Shown here piece by piece: positions 8,194-16,648 of a stretch of DNA of 64,000 nucleotides. The position numbers and the translations under genes are program-made. The DNA lies in assembly GCA_017432615.1 (NCBI GenBank), contig JAFRIV010000045.1:22939-86938 (forward strand), written 5' to 3'. Origin of the DNA: Oscillospiraceae bacterium. GTDB lineage: Bacteria > Bacillota > Clostridia > Oscillospirales > Oscillospiraceae. A model generated the notes under the pieces. It did no database searches. It worked only from the letters and a program-made list of their open reading frames with translations, and was not told where the DNA came from. Position 1 is the first letter of the stretch, and each line of letters begins with the position of its first letter.

Positions 8194-9717
8194 ATGGTAC
8201 TTAGTGTTTTTGAACAGATCTTCCATCCACAGATGCTGCTGCTGGTTCTTGGCGGAGTTTTAATGGGTGTTGTTTTAGGGGCTATTCCCGGCCTGTCAGG
8301 AACAATAGGTATTGCACTGCTTCTGCCGATAACTTTCAATATGCAGCCGGCACAGGCAATCCTGACCCTGGGAGGCATCTTTATGGGAGGAATGTATGGG
8401 GGATCTATTACAGCCATCCTAATCAATGTTCCCGGAGATTTGTGTGCAACATGCACTGCGATGGAAGGATATCCTTTGGCTAAAAAAGGAAGAGCGTTGG
8501 AAGCCTTATATTACAGCATTTTTTCAAGTATGATGGGCGGATTCTTTGGGGTGCTCTGTATGTGCCTTTTCACGCCACAGCTTGCAAAAATTGCGCTGAA
8601 GTTCGGGCCACCGGAAATGTTCTTTTGCGCAATGTGTGGGCTGGCAGTTGTTGCTGCACTTTCTGGAAAAAACAGATGGAAGGCTTTTTTTGCAGCTGCA
8701 TTTGGTATGGTCATCAGTGTGATTGGGATGGACCCGATTGATGGTGTCCAGAGATTCACCTTTGGCAATATCAACGCAATGTCAGGTATTTCTACCATTC
8801 CGGTGTGTATTGGAATGTTCTGTTTTGCAGAAATGTTCAATAATATCGGAAACAGAGTAGCCAATAAGATATATTACGCGAAGAATACAGTAACAAGAGG
8901 ATCTGTTCTTAAAGATGTAATACGTCATTGGAAACTATTGATCAAATCGAGTGCTATCGGCACATTCGTCGGAATCCTTCCAGGGATTGGGGCATCGATG
9001 GCTATTTTTCTGTCTTATGGAGAGGCAAAACGTACAAGTAAAACCCAGGAAGAGATTCCTTTCGGGACAGGAAACAAAGAAGGAATTATTGCAGCAGAAA
9101 GTGCGAATAATGCTCTGGTTGGAGGAACCATGGTCCCGATGCTTGCCCTTGGAATACCAGGGTCTCCGACTGCGGCAATGATAGGCAGCGCATTAACGAT
9201 ACATGGATTAATGTGCGGGCCGGATCTATTTAATTCATCGCCGGACATAGCATATGTTTTTATGTACGGGATGCTGATTGCTGTTGCTGTTATGGCCTTT
9301 ATTGGAACATTCGGAGTAAAATATTTCTCCTATATCCTAAAAATCAAAATGAAATATATTGTTCCGGTAGTGTTTGTATTTGCTCTTTTTGGAACATATG
9401 CTTTGAATAACAGCATGTTTGAAGTGATTGCTGCTATTGTGCTTGGAATTATCGGTGCAATTTTTAAAAGGTTTGATGTGCCATGTGCACCGGTAGTCAT
9501 TGGAGCGGTTCTGTGTGACATGGTCGAACTGAATATGAGGCGCAGTATAAAACTGGCAAAGATCTATGATAAAACCCTCTTAACTTATGTATTTACAAGA
9601 CCCTTAGCAATTATATTGGCGATCATTTTTGTCTTCCTTTTCATAGTCTTTTTCTCAATGGGGAATGATAAGAAGAAAAAAGTGAAGGAACAAGTGGAAC
9701 AGTCAATGGATGAATAA
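8194..9717 (+). CDS. Tripartite tricarboxylate transporter large permease, TctA-like
   Basis: A 507-aa polytopic permease with about 10-12 membrane helices. Family hallmarks are the first re-entrant segment LGAIPGLSGTIGIALLLPIT, the stretch GGMYGGSITAILINVPGD, and the repeat-half equivalents VGILPGIGASMAIFLSYGEA and GTMVPMLALGIPGSPTAAM. The ATG at 8194 follows AGGGAGG by 6 nt; an upstream TTG lacks a site. The C-terminus is a short basic/acidic tail. With TctB and TctC it forms a complete secondary transporter, probably for a hexonate or similar acid. Confidence 0.92.
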   Translation: MVLSVFEQIFHPQMLLLVLGGVLMGVVLGAIPGLSGTIGIALLLPITFNMQPAQAILTLGGIFMGGMYGGSITAILINVPGDLCATCTAMEGYPLAKKGRALEALYYSIFSSMMGGFFGVLCMCLFTPQLAKIALKFGPPEMFFCAMCGLAVVAALSGKNRWKAFFAAAFGMVISVIGMDPIDGVQRFTFGNINAMSGISTIPVCIGMFCFAEMFNNIGNRVANKIYYAKNTVTRGSVLKDVIRHWKLLIKSSAIGTFVGILPGIGASMAIFLSYGEAKRTSKTQEEIPFGTGNKEGIIAAESANNALVGGTMVPMLALGIPGSPTAAMIGSALTIHGLMCGPDLFNSSPDIAYVFMYGMLIAVAVMAFIGTFGVKYFSYILKIKMKYIVPVVFVFALFGTYALNNSMFEVIAAIVLGIIGAIFKRFDVPCAPVVIGAVLCDMVELNMRRSIKLAKIYDKTLLTYVFTRPLAIILAIIFVFLFIVFFSMGNDKKKKVKEQVEQSMDE

Positions 9718-9732
9718 AAATGAGACAATAAT

Positions 9733-10920
9733 ATGAAAATTACAGATATAAAATCATATGCTGTTTATGCATGCCGGACGAACTTCGTTTTTGTAAAGAT
9801 TGAAACGGACGAAGGTATTTCCGGAATAGGTGAAGGTACGCTGGAATATAAGGAGAATGCCCTCCTTGGAGCAATTCAGGATATTAAAAGAGTACTGATA
9901 GGGCAGGACCCGAGACAGGTCGAACGGATCTGCGGTGAGTTATATAGGGATTCCTACTGGCGTATTGGGCCGGTTCTACAGAGTGCAATTTCTGCAGTTG
10001 AAATAGCAATGTGGGATATAAAAGGCAAAAAGGCCGGCGTTCCGGTATACGAAATGTTGGGCGGAAAATGCCGGGATAGTGTACGAATGTATGCGAATGT
10101 CTGGTTTGCCGGGGCAAAAACTCCAGAAGAGTTTGCCAATGCAGCAAAAAAAGCAAAAAAAATGGGTGTTACTGCTCTGAAATGGGATCCGTTTGGGAAG
10201 TCATATCTTTATATGGAGAATGACGAATTCAGGAGATCTATCGAAATTGTGGAAGCAGTAAGAGGAGCGGTTGGAGGAGATGTAGATCTCTTAATTGAGG
10301 GACATGGAAGATTTGATATTGCAACAGGAATTAAAGTTGCAAACGCATTAAAACCATTTGAACCTTATTTTTTTGAAGAACCGACACCGCCAGATTCTTA
10401 TGATGCCATTGCGGAAGTCAGAAGAAAATCCCCCGTCCCGATAGCCGGAGGGGAACGAATCTATGGTATTATGCAGATGCGGGAGTATCTTGAAAAGGGA
10501 TGCGTTGATTTTGTACAGCCTGATCTGAGCCATTGCGGAGGAATCTCAGCAGTCAAGAAAATGGCAGCAATGGCAGAATCCCATTATGTTGCGATTGCTC
10601 CGCATAATCCGAGCGGGCCTGTGGCAAATGCTGCTACACTTAGTGTTGCAGCCTCTACGCCCACTTTCAGAATACTTGAAATCTGCCTGACAGATGTCAA
10701 CTGGAGATCTGATTTTACAACAGAACAGGTCGTTTTTGATCACGGAAGAATACTGATTCCAGACGGAACAGGTCTCGGCCTGGAATTAAAAGAAGAGAAT
10801 ATGGGAAAATATCCTATGCAGCCGATTGATCTTCGACACTACAAGGGGACACTCACAGATGTCAGGCCAGCAGGAAAAACGTGTTATTATTTCACGGGGC
10901 TGGAGGAATACAACGAATGA
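9733..10920 (+). CDS. Enolase superfamily (mandelate racemase group) sugar-acid dehydratase, specificity unknown
   Basis: A 395-aa MR/MLE-type enzyme with an N-terminal capping domain (1-125) and a beta/alpha barrel. Enzymes of this group abstract the alpha proton of a carboxylate bound to Mg2+. Barrel motifs are LLIEGHGRFD, FFEEPTPP, GGERIYG, PDLSHCGG and the general-acid region APHNPSGP. The first metal ligand position reads EGH where D-galactonate dehydratases have DFH, so the usual Asp is replaced by Glu. It is a divergent paralogue of the next gene, which overlaps it by 4 bp (ATGA). It probably acts on a related acid, as dehydratase, epimerase or cycloisomerase. Confidence 0.85.
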   Translation: MKITDIKSYAVYACRTNFVFVKIETDEGISGIGEGTLEYKENALLGAIQDIKRVLIGQDPRQVERICGELYRDSYWRIGPVLQSAISAVEIAMWDIKGKKAGVPVYEMLGGKCRDSVRMYANVWFAGAKTPEEFANAAKKAKKMGVTALKWDPFGKSYLYMENDEFRRSIEIVEAVRGAVGGDVDLLIEGHGRFDIATGIKVANALKPFEPYFFEEPTPPDSYDAIAEVRRKSPVPIAGGERIYGIMQMREYLEKGCVDFVQPDLSHCGGISAVKKMAAMAESHYVAIAPHNPSGPVANAATLSVAASTPTFRILEICLTDVNWRSDFTTEQVVFDHGRILIPDGTGLGLELKEENMGKYPMQPIDLRHYKGTLTDVRPAGKTCYYFTGLEEYNE

Positions 10921-12068
10921 AGATCATTGATCTAAAAATGATCCATATCAGACCACGATGGATGTTTTTGAAAATTGAAACGGATGAAGGAATTGTAGGC
11001 TGGGGAGAACCTGTCGTTGAAGGTAGATCAAGAACAGTCGAAACAGCAGTTAATGAATTCCGATCGATCTTGATAGGGCAGGATCCTTTAAAAATTCAGC
11101 ATTTGTGGCAACTGATGTACAGAGGCACCTTTTATCGGGGCGGACCGGTATTATGCAGCGCCATTTCCGGAATAGAGATGGCATTATGGGATATAAAAGG
11201 TAAATATTTTAATATCCCTGTTTACCAAATGCTTGGAGGAAAGTGCAGAGATTCCATCAGAATGTATGGGCATCTAAAGCCGGCCGGACATGCTAGTGAC
11301 TTTCCCATCGAAGATATGCTTTCTCTCGCAGACGTCCGGCTATCTGAGGGTTTTGATGTAGTAAAGTATTCTGTGATTCCACCAGTCCTTCCGATAGACA
11401 ATATGCTGATGTGTGAAGGCATCATTGAAAGATTCCTCAAGATCAGAGATCATGTCGGAAAGGCTGTAGATATTGCAGTTGATTTCCATGGGAGACTCAG
11501 CCCGGCAATGTCGATAAGGGTTCTCAGGGAGTTGGAACCGTATTACCCGCTGTTTGTTGAAGAACCGGTGCTTCCGGAAAATGTTGACGAAATGGTACGA
11601 GTTTCGCGGAGCACTTCGATTCCGATTGCTGCAGGTGAAAGATTATTTACTAAATTTGGGTTCCGAGAGCTGATTGAGAAATCTGCGGTTTCTGTTGTAC
11701 AACCAGATTTATGCCATTGCGGAGGAATCTTTGAAGCAAGGACAATAGCGGCAATGGCAGAAACTTACTATATGCAGGTAGCACCACACAACCCGCTTGG
11801 ACCGATTTCACTTGCTGCGTGTATTCAGCTTGATGCAACGATTCCTAACCTTCTTGCACAGGAACATCCCGGAATGTTGAACCATCAGGATCTGGGAGTG
11901 GGAATACTTAAGACCCCGTTTGAAATTAAGGAAGGCCGCATAAGAATTCCTGATGGTCCTGGTTTAGGAATTGAAGTCGACGAAGAAGGTCTAACAGAAC
12001 TGGAATACGACGGAAAGTGGGATACACCTCATCTATTCTATCAAGACGGCAGTGTGGCAGACTGGTAA
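10917..12068 (+). CDS. D-galactonate dehydratase-like enolase superfamily protein
   Basis: A 383-aa protein, nearly the length of E. coli DgoD. It carries the DgoD pattern: FLKIETDEGIVGWGEPVVEG, YRGTFYRGGPVLCSAISG, metal site AVDFHGRLSP (Asp and catalytic His), FVEEPVLPENV, AAGERLFTKFGF, PDLCHCGGI and the second catalytic His in VAPHNPLGPI, ending GPGLGIEVDEEGL. It would convert D-galactonate, or a close epimer, to 2-keto-3-deoxygalactonate, which the following kinase and aldolase can split. The start at 10917 overlaps the previous stop; the first M in an upstream extension has no ribosome binding site. Exact sugar specificity cannot be read from the sequence. Confidence 0.85.
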   Translation: MKIIDLKMIHIRPRWMFLKIETDEGIVGWGEPVVEGRSRTVETAVNEFRSILIGQDPLKIQHLWQLMYRGTFYRGGPVLCSAISGIEMALWDIKGKYFNIPVYQMLGGKCRDSIRMYGHLKPAGHASDFPIEDMLSLADVRLSEGFDVVKYSVIPPVLPIDNMLMCEGIIERFLKIRDHVGKAVDIAVDFHGRLSPAMSIRVLRELEPYYPLFVEEPVLPENVDEMVRVSRSTSIPIAAGERLFTKFGFRELIEKSAVSVVQPDLCHCGGIFEARTIAAMAETYYMQVAPHNPLGPISLAACIQLDATIPNLLAQEHPGMLNHQDLGVGILKTPFEIKEGRIRIPDGPGLGIEVDEEGLTELEYDGKWDTPHLFYQDGSVADW

Positions 12069-12083
12069 TAAGGGGAAAAAAGA

Positions 12084-12731
12084 ATGAATGACAGCATTCT
12101 CTCAGCCATAGAGCAGTACAAGATCATCGCTATTGTACGCGGGGTGTCCGCCGATGCCTGCATGCCGGTTGCGGAAGCTCTCTATGCAGGCGGGATCCGG
12201 CTGATGGAAATCACCTACAATCAGAGCGCTCCGGAAACCTGGGAGCAGACGGCAGATGCTATTGGTGAAATATCCGATGCATTTCAGGGCCGGATGGCTG
12301 CCGGCGCCGGGACGGTGACGAATACCCGCCTGGTTGAAATGACAGCATCCGCCGGCGGAAAATATATCATCTCACCGAATACCAATGTGGAAGTGATCCG
12401 CCGCACGAAAGACCTGGGGCTGGTGTCGATCCCCGGAGCGATGACACCTTCGGAGATCCTGACAGCACATGATGCGGGAGCGGACTATGTCAAGCTCTTC
12501 CCGGCTTCGGAACTGGGGATCGGATATCTCAAAGCTATCCGCGCACCTATCAGCCACGTGAAGCTGGTGGCGACCGGTGGGATCAATGAAACCAATGCCA
12601 GGGCCTTTCTGGAAGCAGGGTCTGTCGGGTTGGGCGTCGGAGGCGGGCTTGCCAACAAAAGGGCGATTGCCGAAGGAAATTATGCGAAACTGACAGAAGC
12701 CGCCAGGACCCTGCTTGCGGCAATTTCATAA
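12084..12731 (+). CDS. eda: 2-keto-3-deoxy-6-phosphogluconate-type aldolase
   Basis: A 215-aa class I aldolase of the Eda/DgoA family. It shows the N-terminal IIAIVRGVSADACMPVAEAL, the catalytic Glu region GGIRLMEITYNQ, the phosphate loop GAGTVTN, and the Schiff-base lysine in ADYVKLFPASELG, then ATGGINETNA. It splits a 2-keto-3-deoxy-6-phosphosugar acid to pyruvate and glyceraldehyde-3-phosphate. It lies 15 nt after the dehydratase and 11 nt before the KDG kinase. GC content rises at this gene, so it may be native while the upstream genes were acquired. Eda and DgoA cannot be separated by eye. Confidence 0.9.
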   Translation: MNDSILSAIEQYKIIAIVRGVSADACMPVAEALYAGGIRLMEITYNQSAPETWEQTADAIGEISDAFQGRMAAGAGTVTNTRLVEMTASAGGKYIISPNTNVEVIRRTKDLGLVSIPGAMTPSEILTAHDAGADYVKLFPASELGIGYLKAIRAPISHVKLVATGGINETNARAFLEAGSVGLGVGGGLANKRAIAEGNYAKLTEAARTLLAAIS

Positions 12732-12742
12732 GGGGGAAAAAC

Positions 12743-13774
12743 ATGGCAAAGAAAATTGTGACCTTTGGAGAGATCATGATGCGGCTGAATCCGGAAGGAT
12801 ACCTCCGATTCGTACAGGCGACAAGGTGGGAGGCCACCTATGCGGGAGCAGAAGCCAATGTGGCGGTTTCTCTCGCCAACTACGGAATGGATGCAGCATT
12901 TGTGACGAAGCTCCCGGCGCATGAGATCGGCCAGTGCGCCGTCAATGAGCTGCGCCGTTATGGTGTGGATACATCGGAAATTGTACGCGGGGGAGAACGC
13001 ATCGGCGTGTACTACTGTGAGAAGGGCGCTTCCCAGCGCGCTTCAAAAGTGATATATGACAGGGCGCACTCTGCCATTGCGGAAGCATCTCCCGATGATT
13101 TTGACTGGGAGAAGATCTTCCGGGGAGCAGGATGGTTCCACTGGACGGGCATCACGCCGGCTCTAGGAGGGCATCTGCCGGAGATCACGCTGGCAGCCTG
13201 CCGGGCAGCAAAGGAAAACGGGCTTCACGTTTCCTGCGATCTGAACTACCGTAAAAAGCTCTGGAGCAGAGAACAGGCCGGGGAAACGATGGGAAAGCTG
13301 CTTCCGTATGTAGATGTGTGCATCGCCAACGAGGAAGATGCAAAAGACGTTTTCGGAATTGAGGCGGCAAACACGGATATTGAAGGCGGCAAGCTTGATC
13401 AGGAAGGCTATCTCAGCGTAGCACGCCAGCTTTCCGGGCGCTTCGGATGCAAAAAAGTAGCATTTACGCTGCGCACTTCCATCTCCGCGTCTGACAACGA
13501 CTGGGCAGGGATGCTTTATGATACCGCGGGGGATACAGCCTTCTTCTCACCAGGCTACCACATGCACATCGTGGATCGCGTAGGCGGGGGAGACAGCTTT
13601 GGCGGAGGGCTGATCTATGCGCTGATGAGCGGTTACGATGACCAGGCAGCCATCAACTTTGCCGCAGCGGCTTCGTGCCTCAAGCACAGCATCGAGCATG
13701 ATTTCAACCTGGTGAGTGCGGCGGAAGTCACTTCGCTTGCCGGTGGAAATGCTTCCGGTAGAGTACAAAGATAA
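12743..13774 (+). CDS. kdgK: 2-keto-3-deoxygluconate/galactonate kinase, PfkB family
   Basis: A 343-aa ribokinase-fold sugar kinase. The N-terminal GEIMMRLNPEGYLRF and GAEANVAVSLANYG fit KdgK, and the C-terminal PfkB signature VDRVGGGDSFGGGLIYAL contains the catalytic Asp in the GGGDS anion hole. It phosphorylates the keto-deoxy acid at C6 before cleavage by the aldolase upstream. It is the last gene of the catabolic operon, followed by a terminator. Good GGGGGAAA ribosome binding site. Confidence 0.9.
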   Translation: MAKKIVTFGEIMMRLNPEGYLRFVQATRWEATYAGAEANVAVSLANYGMDAAFVTKLPAHEIGQCAVNELRRYGVDTSEIVRGGERIGVYYCEKGASQRASKVIYDRAHSAIAEASPDDFDWEKIFRGAGWFHWTGITPALGGHLPEITLAACRAAKENGLHVSCDLNYRKKLWSREQAGETMGKLLPYVDVCIANEEDAKDVFGIEAANTDIEGGKLDQEGYLSVARQLSGRFGCKKVAFTLRTSISASDNDWAGMLYDTAGDTAFFSPGYHMHIVDRVGGGDSFGGGLIYALMSGYDDQAAINFAAAASCLKHSIEHDFNLVSAAEVTSLAGGNASGRVQR

Positions 13775-13837
13775 CAAGAAGAGATTATTAATCGGAATCT
13801 GTAAAAGAATTCTAATTAAATAGCAGCAGAAAATCCG

Positions 13838-13885
13838 AACCCCCGTCTGTGCCGGGAAGCACGGATGGGGGTTTGGCGGTTTTGA
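13838..13885 (+). terminator. Terminator of the sugar-acid operon
   Basis: A 15-bp stem (13838-13852 with 13859-13873, two G-T wobbles), a 6-nt loop, and a T-rich tail ending in GGTTTTG. It lies 64 nt after the kinase gene. Confidence 0.75.
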
Positions 13886-13945
13886 TACAACGGCTGTTTA
13901 TTGAGAAGTTGAATAATCAATAAACCAAGTTTTCAACATAAAATA

Positions 13946-13974
13946 CTGACAGAAGGGAAAGATATGAGTATAAT
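13946..13974 (+). promoter_or_regulatory. Promoter-like sequence with 18-bp repeat
   Basis: CTGACA at 13946-13951, a 17-bp spacer and TATAAT at 13969-13974. The 18-mer GAAAGATATGAGTATAAT (13957-13974) recurs exactly at 14692-14709, just outside the IS66 end. Downstream, an ATG at 14041 opens a frame (MYRYTEEDRAIIA) that stops after 13 codons exactly where the IS66 terminal repeat begins, as if an interrupted gene. The 374-nt gap 13775-14148 holds nothing else but the terminator and the IS end. Confidence 0.45.
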
Positions 13975-14110
13975 ACTAATCACCAATAAAAAGCTTTATT
14001 TCACGCAAGAAGTATGGTATAATGTTACAGGGTGATAAAGATGTACAGGTATACCGAAGAAGATAGAGCGATCATAGCGTAACTGCTCAACAATCGCCCG
14101 TCCTATGAAA

Positions 14111-14137
14111 AGGCCGGCGCATGATCAGCGCCGGCCT
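14111..14137. terminator. Hairpin inside the IS66 right end
   Basis: A perfect 10-bp stem AGGCCGGCGC / GCGCCGGCCT with a 7-nt loop, followed by CTTT on the plus strand. It follows the tnpC stop on the minus strand and may act as a transposase terminator or block read-through. Confidence 0.6.
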
Positions 14138-14147
14138 CTTTGAGTAT

Positions 14148-14438
14148 TCAGTTTTCCAGCCTTTTTCTCAGCGCCGGGTTCCAGGGAAGTAGTGCATCCA
14201 GCTCAGCAGCAGCCGGTGTTTTTCCCAGCCACCGGATTTCATCCAGGACAAAGCTGAGGTATGCAAAGGGCTCTACATTGTTCGCCTTGGCCGTTTCCAC
14301 CAGCGAGTACACAATTGCGCTGGCCTCGGCACCCTTTGGCGTGTCGCAGAACAGCCAGTTCTTTCGACCGACCACAAACGGTCGGATCGCGTTTTCTGTA
14401 TGATTGTTGCCGCCGCTGTGCGCGCCTTTCGAAGCCAA
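14148..14438 (-). pseudogene. tnpC: IS66 transposase TnpC, C-terminal fragment
   Basis: About 96 codons matching the C-terminal end of IS66 transposases: the catalytic-Glu region GNNHTENAIRPFVVGRKNWL, then TPKGAEASAIVYSLVETAKAN and the C-terminal tail AAAELDALLPWNPALRKRL. The whole N-terminal and DD-containing part is missing. The frame opens at the deletion junction near 14430, where it overlaps the tnpA fragment in another frame. Not functional alone. Confidence 0.85.
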
Positions 14439-14575
14439 TAGTAGTATGTCTTTTCTGAGATCCCCCGTTGGAAACAGAACTCCCTGTTGCTCAGACCGCT
14501 CTCCTCACATTCTCGGATGATTTCCATCCAATTCTGAAGCCTGTATTCGTTCCGCATTGCCAACACGTCTGCCAT
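14420..14575 (-). pseudogene. tnpA: IS66 accessory protein TnpA, N-terminal fragment
   Basis: The first ~52 codons fit IS66 TnpA: MRNEYRLQNWMEIIRECEES and the helix-turn-helix FCFQRGISEKTYYYWLRKAR. Beyond the junction near 14420 the frame runs out of phase into the tnpC end and produces unrelated residues. A likely single deletion removed the rest of tnpA, all of tnpB and most of tnpC. Confidence 0.8.
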
Positions 14576-14795
14576 GTTTATCCCACCTTCTCCTGTTTTC
14601 TCGAAAAACTCACCTGCAGTTTTTCGAGTTCTCTGGACATTGTCTCATAAATGTGGGTCACTTGGTAGGCGGGTGCTTATTGTGCGCTTACGAAAGATAT
14701 GAGTATAATTTTCCTTGAGAAGTAGTATAATAAACAGCGAAGGGTGAAATGATATTTCAGCCAGATCCCTTTATGAATACACTGGAGGAAAAAGT

Positions 14796-15566
14796 ATGCC
14801 GATTTTAAAAGACTTCACCTGCGGGAAGCTCAGGACCAGAGTTTTCAGCACCCGGGAGGAGATGGGTGCCTGTGCGGGGACGGAAGCCGCTTTGAAGATA
14901 AAAGAGCTGCTCTGCGAAAAGGAGGAGATCAATGTGATGTTTGCAGCAGCGCCGTCCCAGAATGAAACGCTGCAAACGTTGATGGCGGACCCGGACATCG
15001 ACTGGAACAGGGTGAACGGGTTCCATATGGATGAGTATGTGGGACTGGAGGAAACGCACCCGGCGGGTTTTCGGAACTTCCTTCGGAAGGCGGTATTCAA
15101 TCGGAAACCGTTTCGGAGCGTCCACCTGCTGAACGGAAATGCGCAGGACCCGGAAAAGGAAGCGGAGCGCTATGAAACGCTCCTGAGAGAGCATCCGCTG
15201 GATGTCTGCATTCTGGGTGTCGGAGAAAACGGGCATATTGCCTTCAACGATCCGCCAGTTGCCGATTTTCAGGATCCGAAACTGGTGAAGATCGTAAAGC
15301 TTGACGAGGTCTGCCGGGAACAGCAGGTACATGACGGATGTTTTGCATCGATTGAAGAAGTGCCCACCCATGCCCTCTCGGTGACCATCCCCGGGCTTTG
15401 CGGGGCAAAGTGGATGTACTGCTCCGTCCCGGCGGCAACCAAAGCCTATGCAGTGGAACATCTGGTAAGGGATCCGGTCTCACCTGCCTGCCCTGCCACG
15501 ATTTTGAAAGAGCAGGAACACGCTTTTCTCTATACGGATGCGGATGCCGGAAGGGGGATCCTCTGA
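14796..15566 (+). CDS. nagB: Glucosamine-6-phosphate deaminase/isomerase family protein
   Basis: A 256-aa NagB/6-phosphogluconolactonase-fold enzyme. Known NagB residues are visible: the phosphate loop MFAAAPSQNET, FHMDEYVGL with the catalytic Asp, and ILGVGENGHIAFNDP with the ring-opening His/Asp pair; a late lysine-rich region follows. It would convert glucosamine-6-phosphate to fructose-6-phosphate and ammonia. A GGAGG site precedes the ATG. It is monocistronic, with a TATAAT at 14726. The AAAPSQ loop rather than the common LATGSTP places it in a divergent subgroup, so substrate is less certain than fold. Confidence 0.8.
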   Translation: MPILKDFTCGKLRTRVFSTREEMGACAGTEAALKIKELLCEKEEINVMFAAAPSQNETLQTLMADPDIDWNRVNGFHMDEYVGLEETHPAGFRNFLRKAVFNRKPFRSVHLLNGNAQDPEKEAERYETLLREHPLDVCILGVGENGHIAFNDPPVADFQDPKLVKIVKLDEVCREQQVHDGCFASIEEVPTHALSVTIPGLCGAKWMYCSVPAATKAYAVEHLVRDPVSPACPATILKEQEHAFLYTDADAGRGIL

Positions 15567-15733
15567 GCGGGTGCCGCTTCGCAGCGGAAAAATGATTCAT
15601 TTTTCTCTTCAGTCGATCTGCAGTTGACCCGGAATGGGAAAAACGATGGTATAATCAGAATGCATTCCGGGAAAGGATGAAAGACAGCGGATCACAGAAG
15701 AAAGACGAGAGAGAAAAGAGGAGGGAAACGAAC

Positions 15734-16534
15734 ATGATCGGTGCGATTATCGGGGACGTAGTCGGGTCCAGGTTTGAATTTCACAATTATCTGGACAAGG
15801 ATTTTGAGTTATTTCACCACCGGTGTGAATTTACGGACGATACGGTGATGACCTGTGCGGTGGCGCAGGCACTGATGGACAGCCGCGAGGATTTTTCGGA
15901 CCTTTCGGAGAAGGCTGTTACCGCGCTGCAGCGGATCGGAAGGAAATACCCGAACTGCGGATACGGGGCAAGGTTCATAAACTGGATGTTTGCGGAGGAT
16001 CCGCAGCCGTACAACAGTTACGGGAACGGTTCGGCCATGCGGATCAGCCCGGTGGGCTTTGCCGCCCGGGATGTGGAAGAAGCGAAACGGCTCTCCGCCG
16101 CGGTAACGCGTATCTCTCATAACCATCCGGAGGGCATGAAAGGCGCGGAAGCGACGGCGGTCGCCATTGTGATGGCGCGGCAGGGAAAGAGCAAGGAAGA
16201 GATCCGCAAAGCAATGGAAGGCTACTATGATCTGCGCCTGACGGTGGATGAGCACCGGAGAAAATGGCACGGACACGGGAGCGAGATCTGCCAGGTGTCT
16301 CTCCCGCAGGCACTGGAATGCTTTCTGGAGGGAACAAGCTTTGAGGATGTGATCCGGAACTGCATTTCCATCGGGGGAGACAGCGATACCATTGCCGCCA
16401 TTGCCGGAGGCATCGCGGAAGCGTATTACGGCATCCCGGAGGAGATCGGCAGAGAGGTGCGTAATATCCTGAGCCCGACGCTGCTGGGGATCTGCGACGA
16501 CTTCCGGCTATGGCTGGAAAAGAGAGAGCAGTAA
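15734..16534 (+). CDS. ADP-ribosylglycohydrolase family protein
   Basis: A 266-aa all-helical ADP-ribosyl hydrolase (DraG/ARH type). It starts MIGAIIGDVVGSRFEFHN, followed by the metal site EFTDDTVMTCAVAQAL and the C-terminal metal site SIGGDSDTIAAIAGGIAEAYYG, which together bind two Mg2+ ions. It would remove ADP-ribose from protein or other targets. The ATG at 15734 is chosen because AGGAGGG lies just upstream and the family starts there; an upstream in-frame ATG gives a charged, non-conserved extension. It converges on a macrodomain gene, giving an ADP-ribose-handling pair. Confidence 0.9.
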   Translation: MIGAIIGDVVGSRFEFHNYLDKDFELFHHRCEFTDDTVMTCAVAQALMDSREDFSDLSEKAVTALQRIGRKYPNCGYGARFINWMFAEDPQPYNSYGNGSAMRISPVGFAARDVEEAKRLSAAVTRISHNHPEGMKGAEATAVAIVMARQGKSKEEIRKAMEGYYDLRLTVDEHRRKWHGHGSEICQVSLPQALECFLEGTSFEDVIRNCISIGGDSDTIAAIAGGIAEAYYGIPEEIGREVRNILSPTLLGICDDFRLWLEKREQ

Positions 16535-16573
16535 CCGGGCTCTTCCGGGAAAACACTCCATAAAAAACAGAAA

Positions 16574-16612
16574 CGCCGGAGACCTGCAAGCCGCTTGCAA
16601 AGGCCTCCGGCG
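16574..16612. terminator. Bidirectional terminator between convergent genes
   Basis: CGCCGGAG (16574-16581) pairs with CTCCGGCG (16605-16612), with an inner GCAAG/CTTGC stem. It lies between the glycohydrolase and macrodomain stops and can serve both. Confidence 0.65.
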
Positions 16613-16648
16613 TCGATATCCTGCCTGTAGAATCGCCGTCTCTGCGGG

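Larger units (their letters stand above)
14079..14691 (-). mobile_element. Internally deleted IS66-family element
   Basis: A 613-bp remnant bounded by imperfect terminal inverted repeats beginning GTAA: 14079-14102 on the plus strand and 14691-14668 on the minus strand match at about 17 of 24 positions, and IS66 elements are known to begin GTAA. Inside are only the start of tnpA and the end of tnpC, both on the minus strand. tnpB and most of tnpC, including the DDE Asp residues, are gone, so it is non-autonomous. The 8 bp flanking each end (ATCATAGC and GAAAGATA) do not match, so no target duplication remains. Confidence 0.75.
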
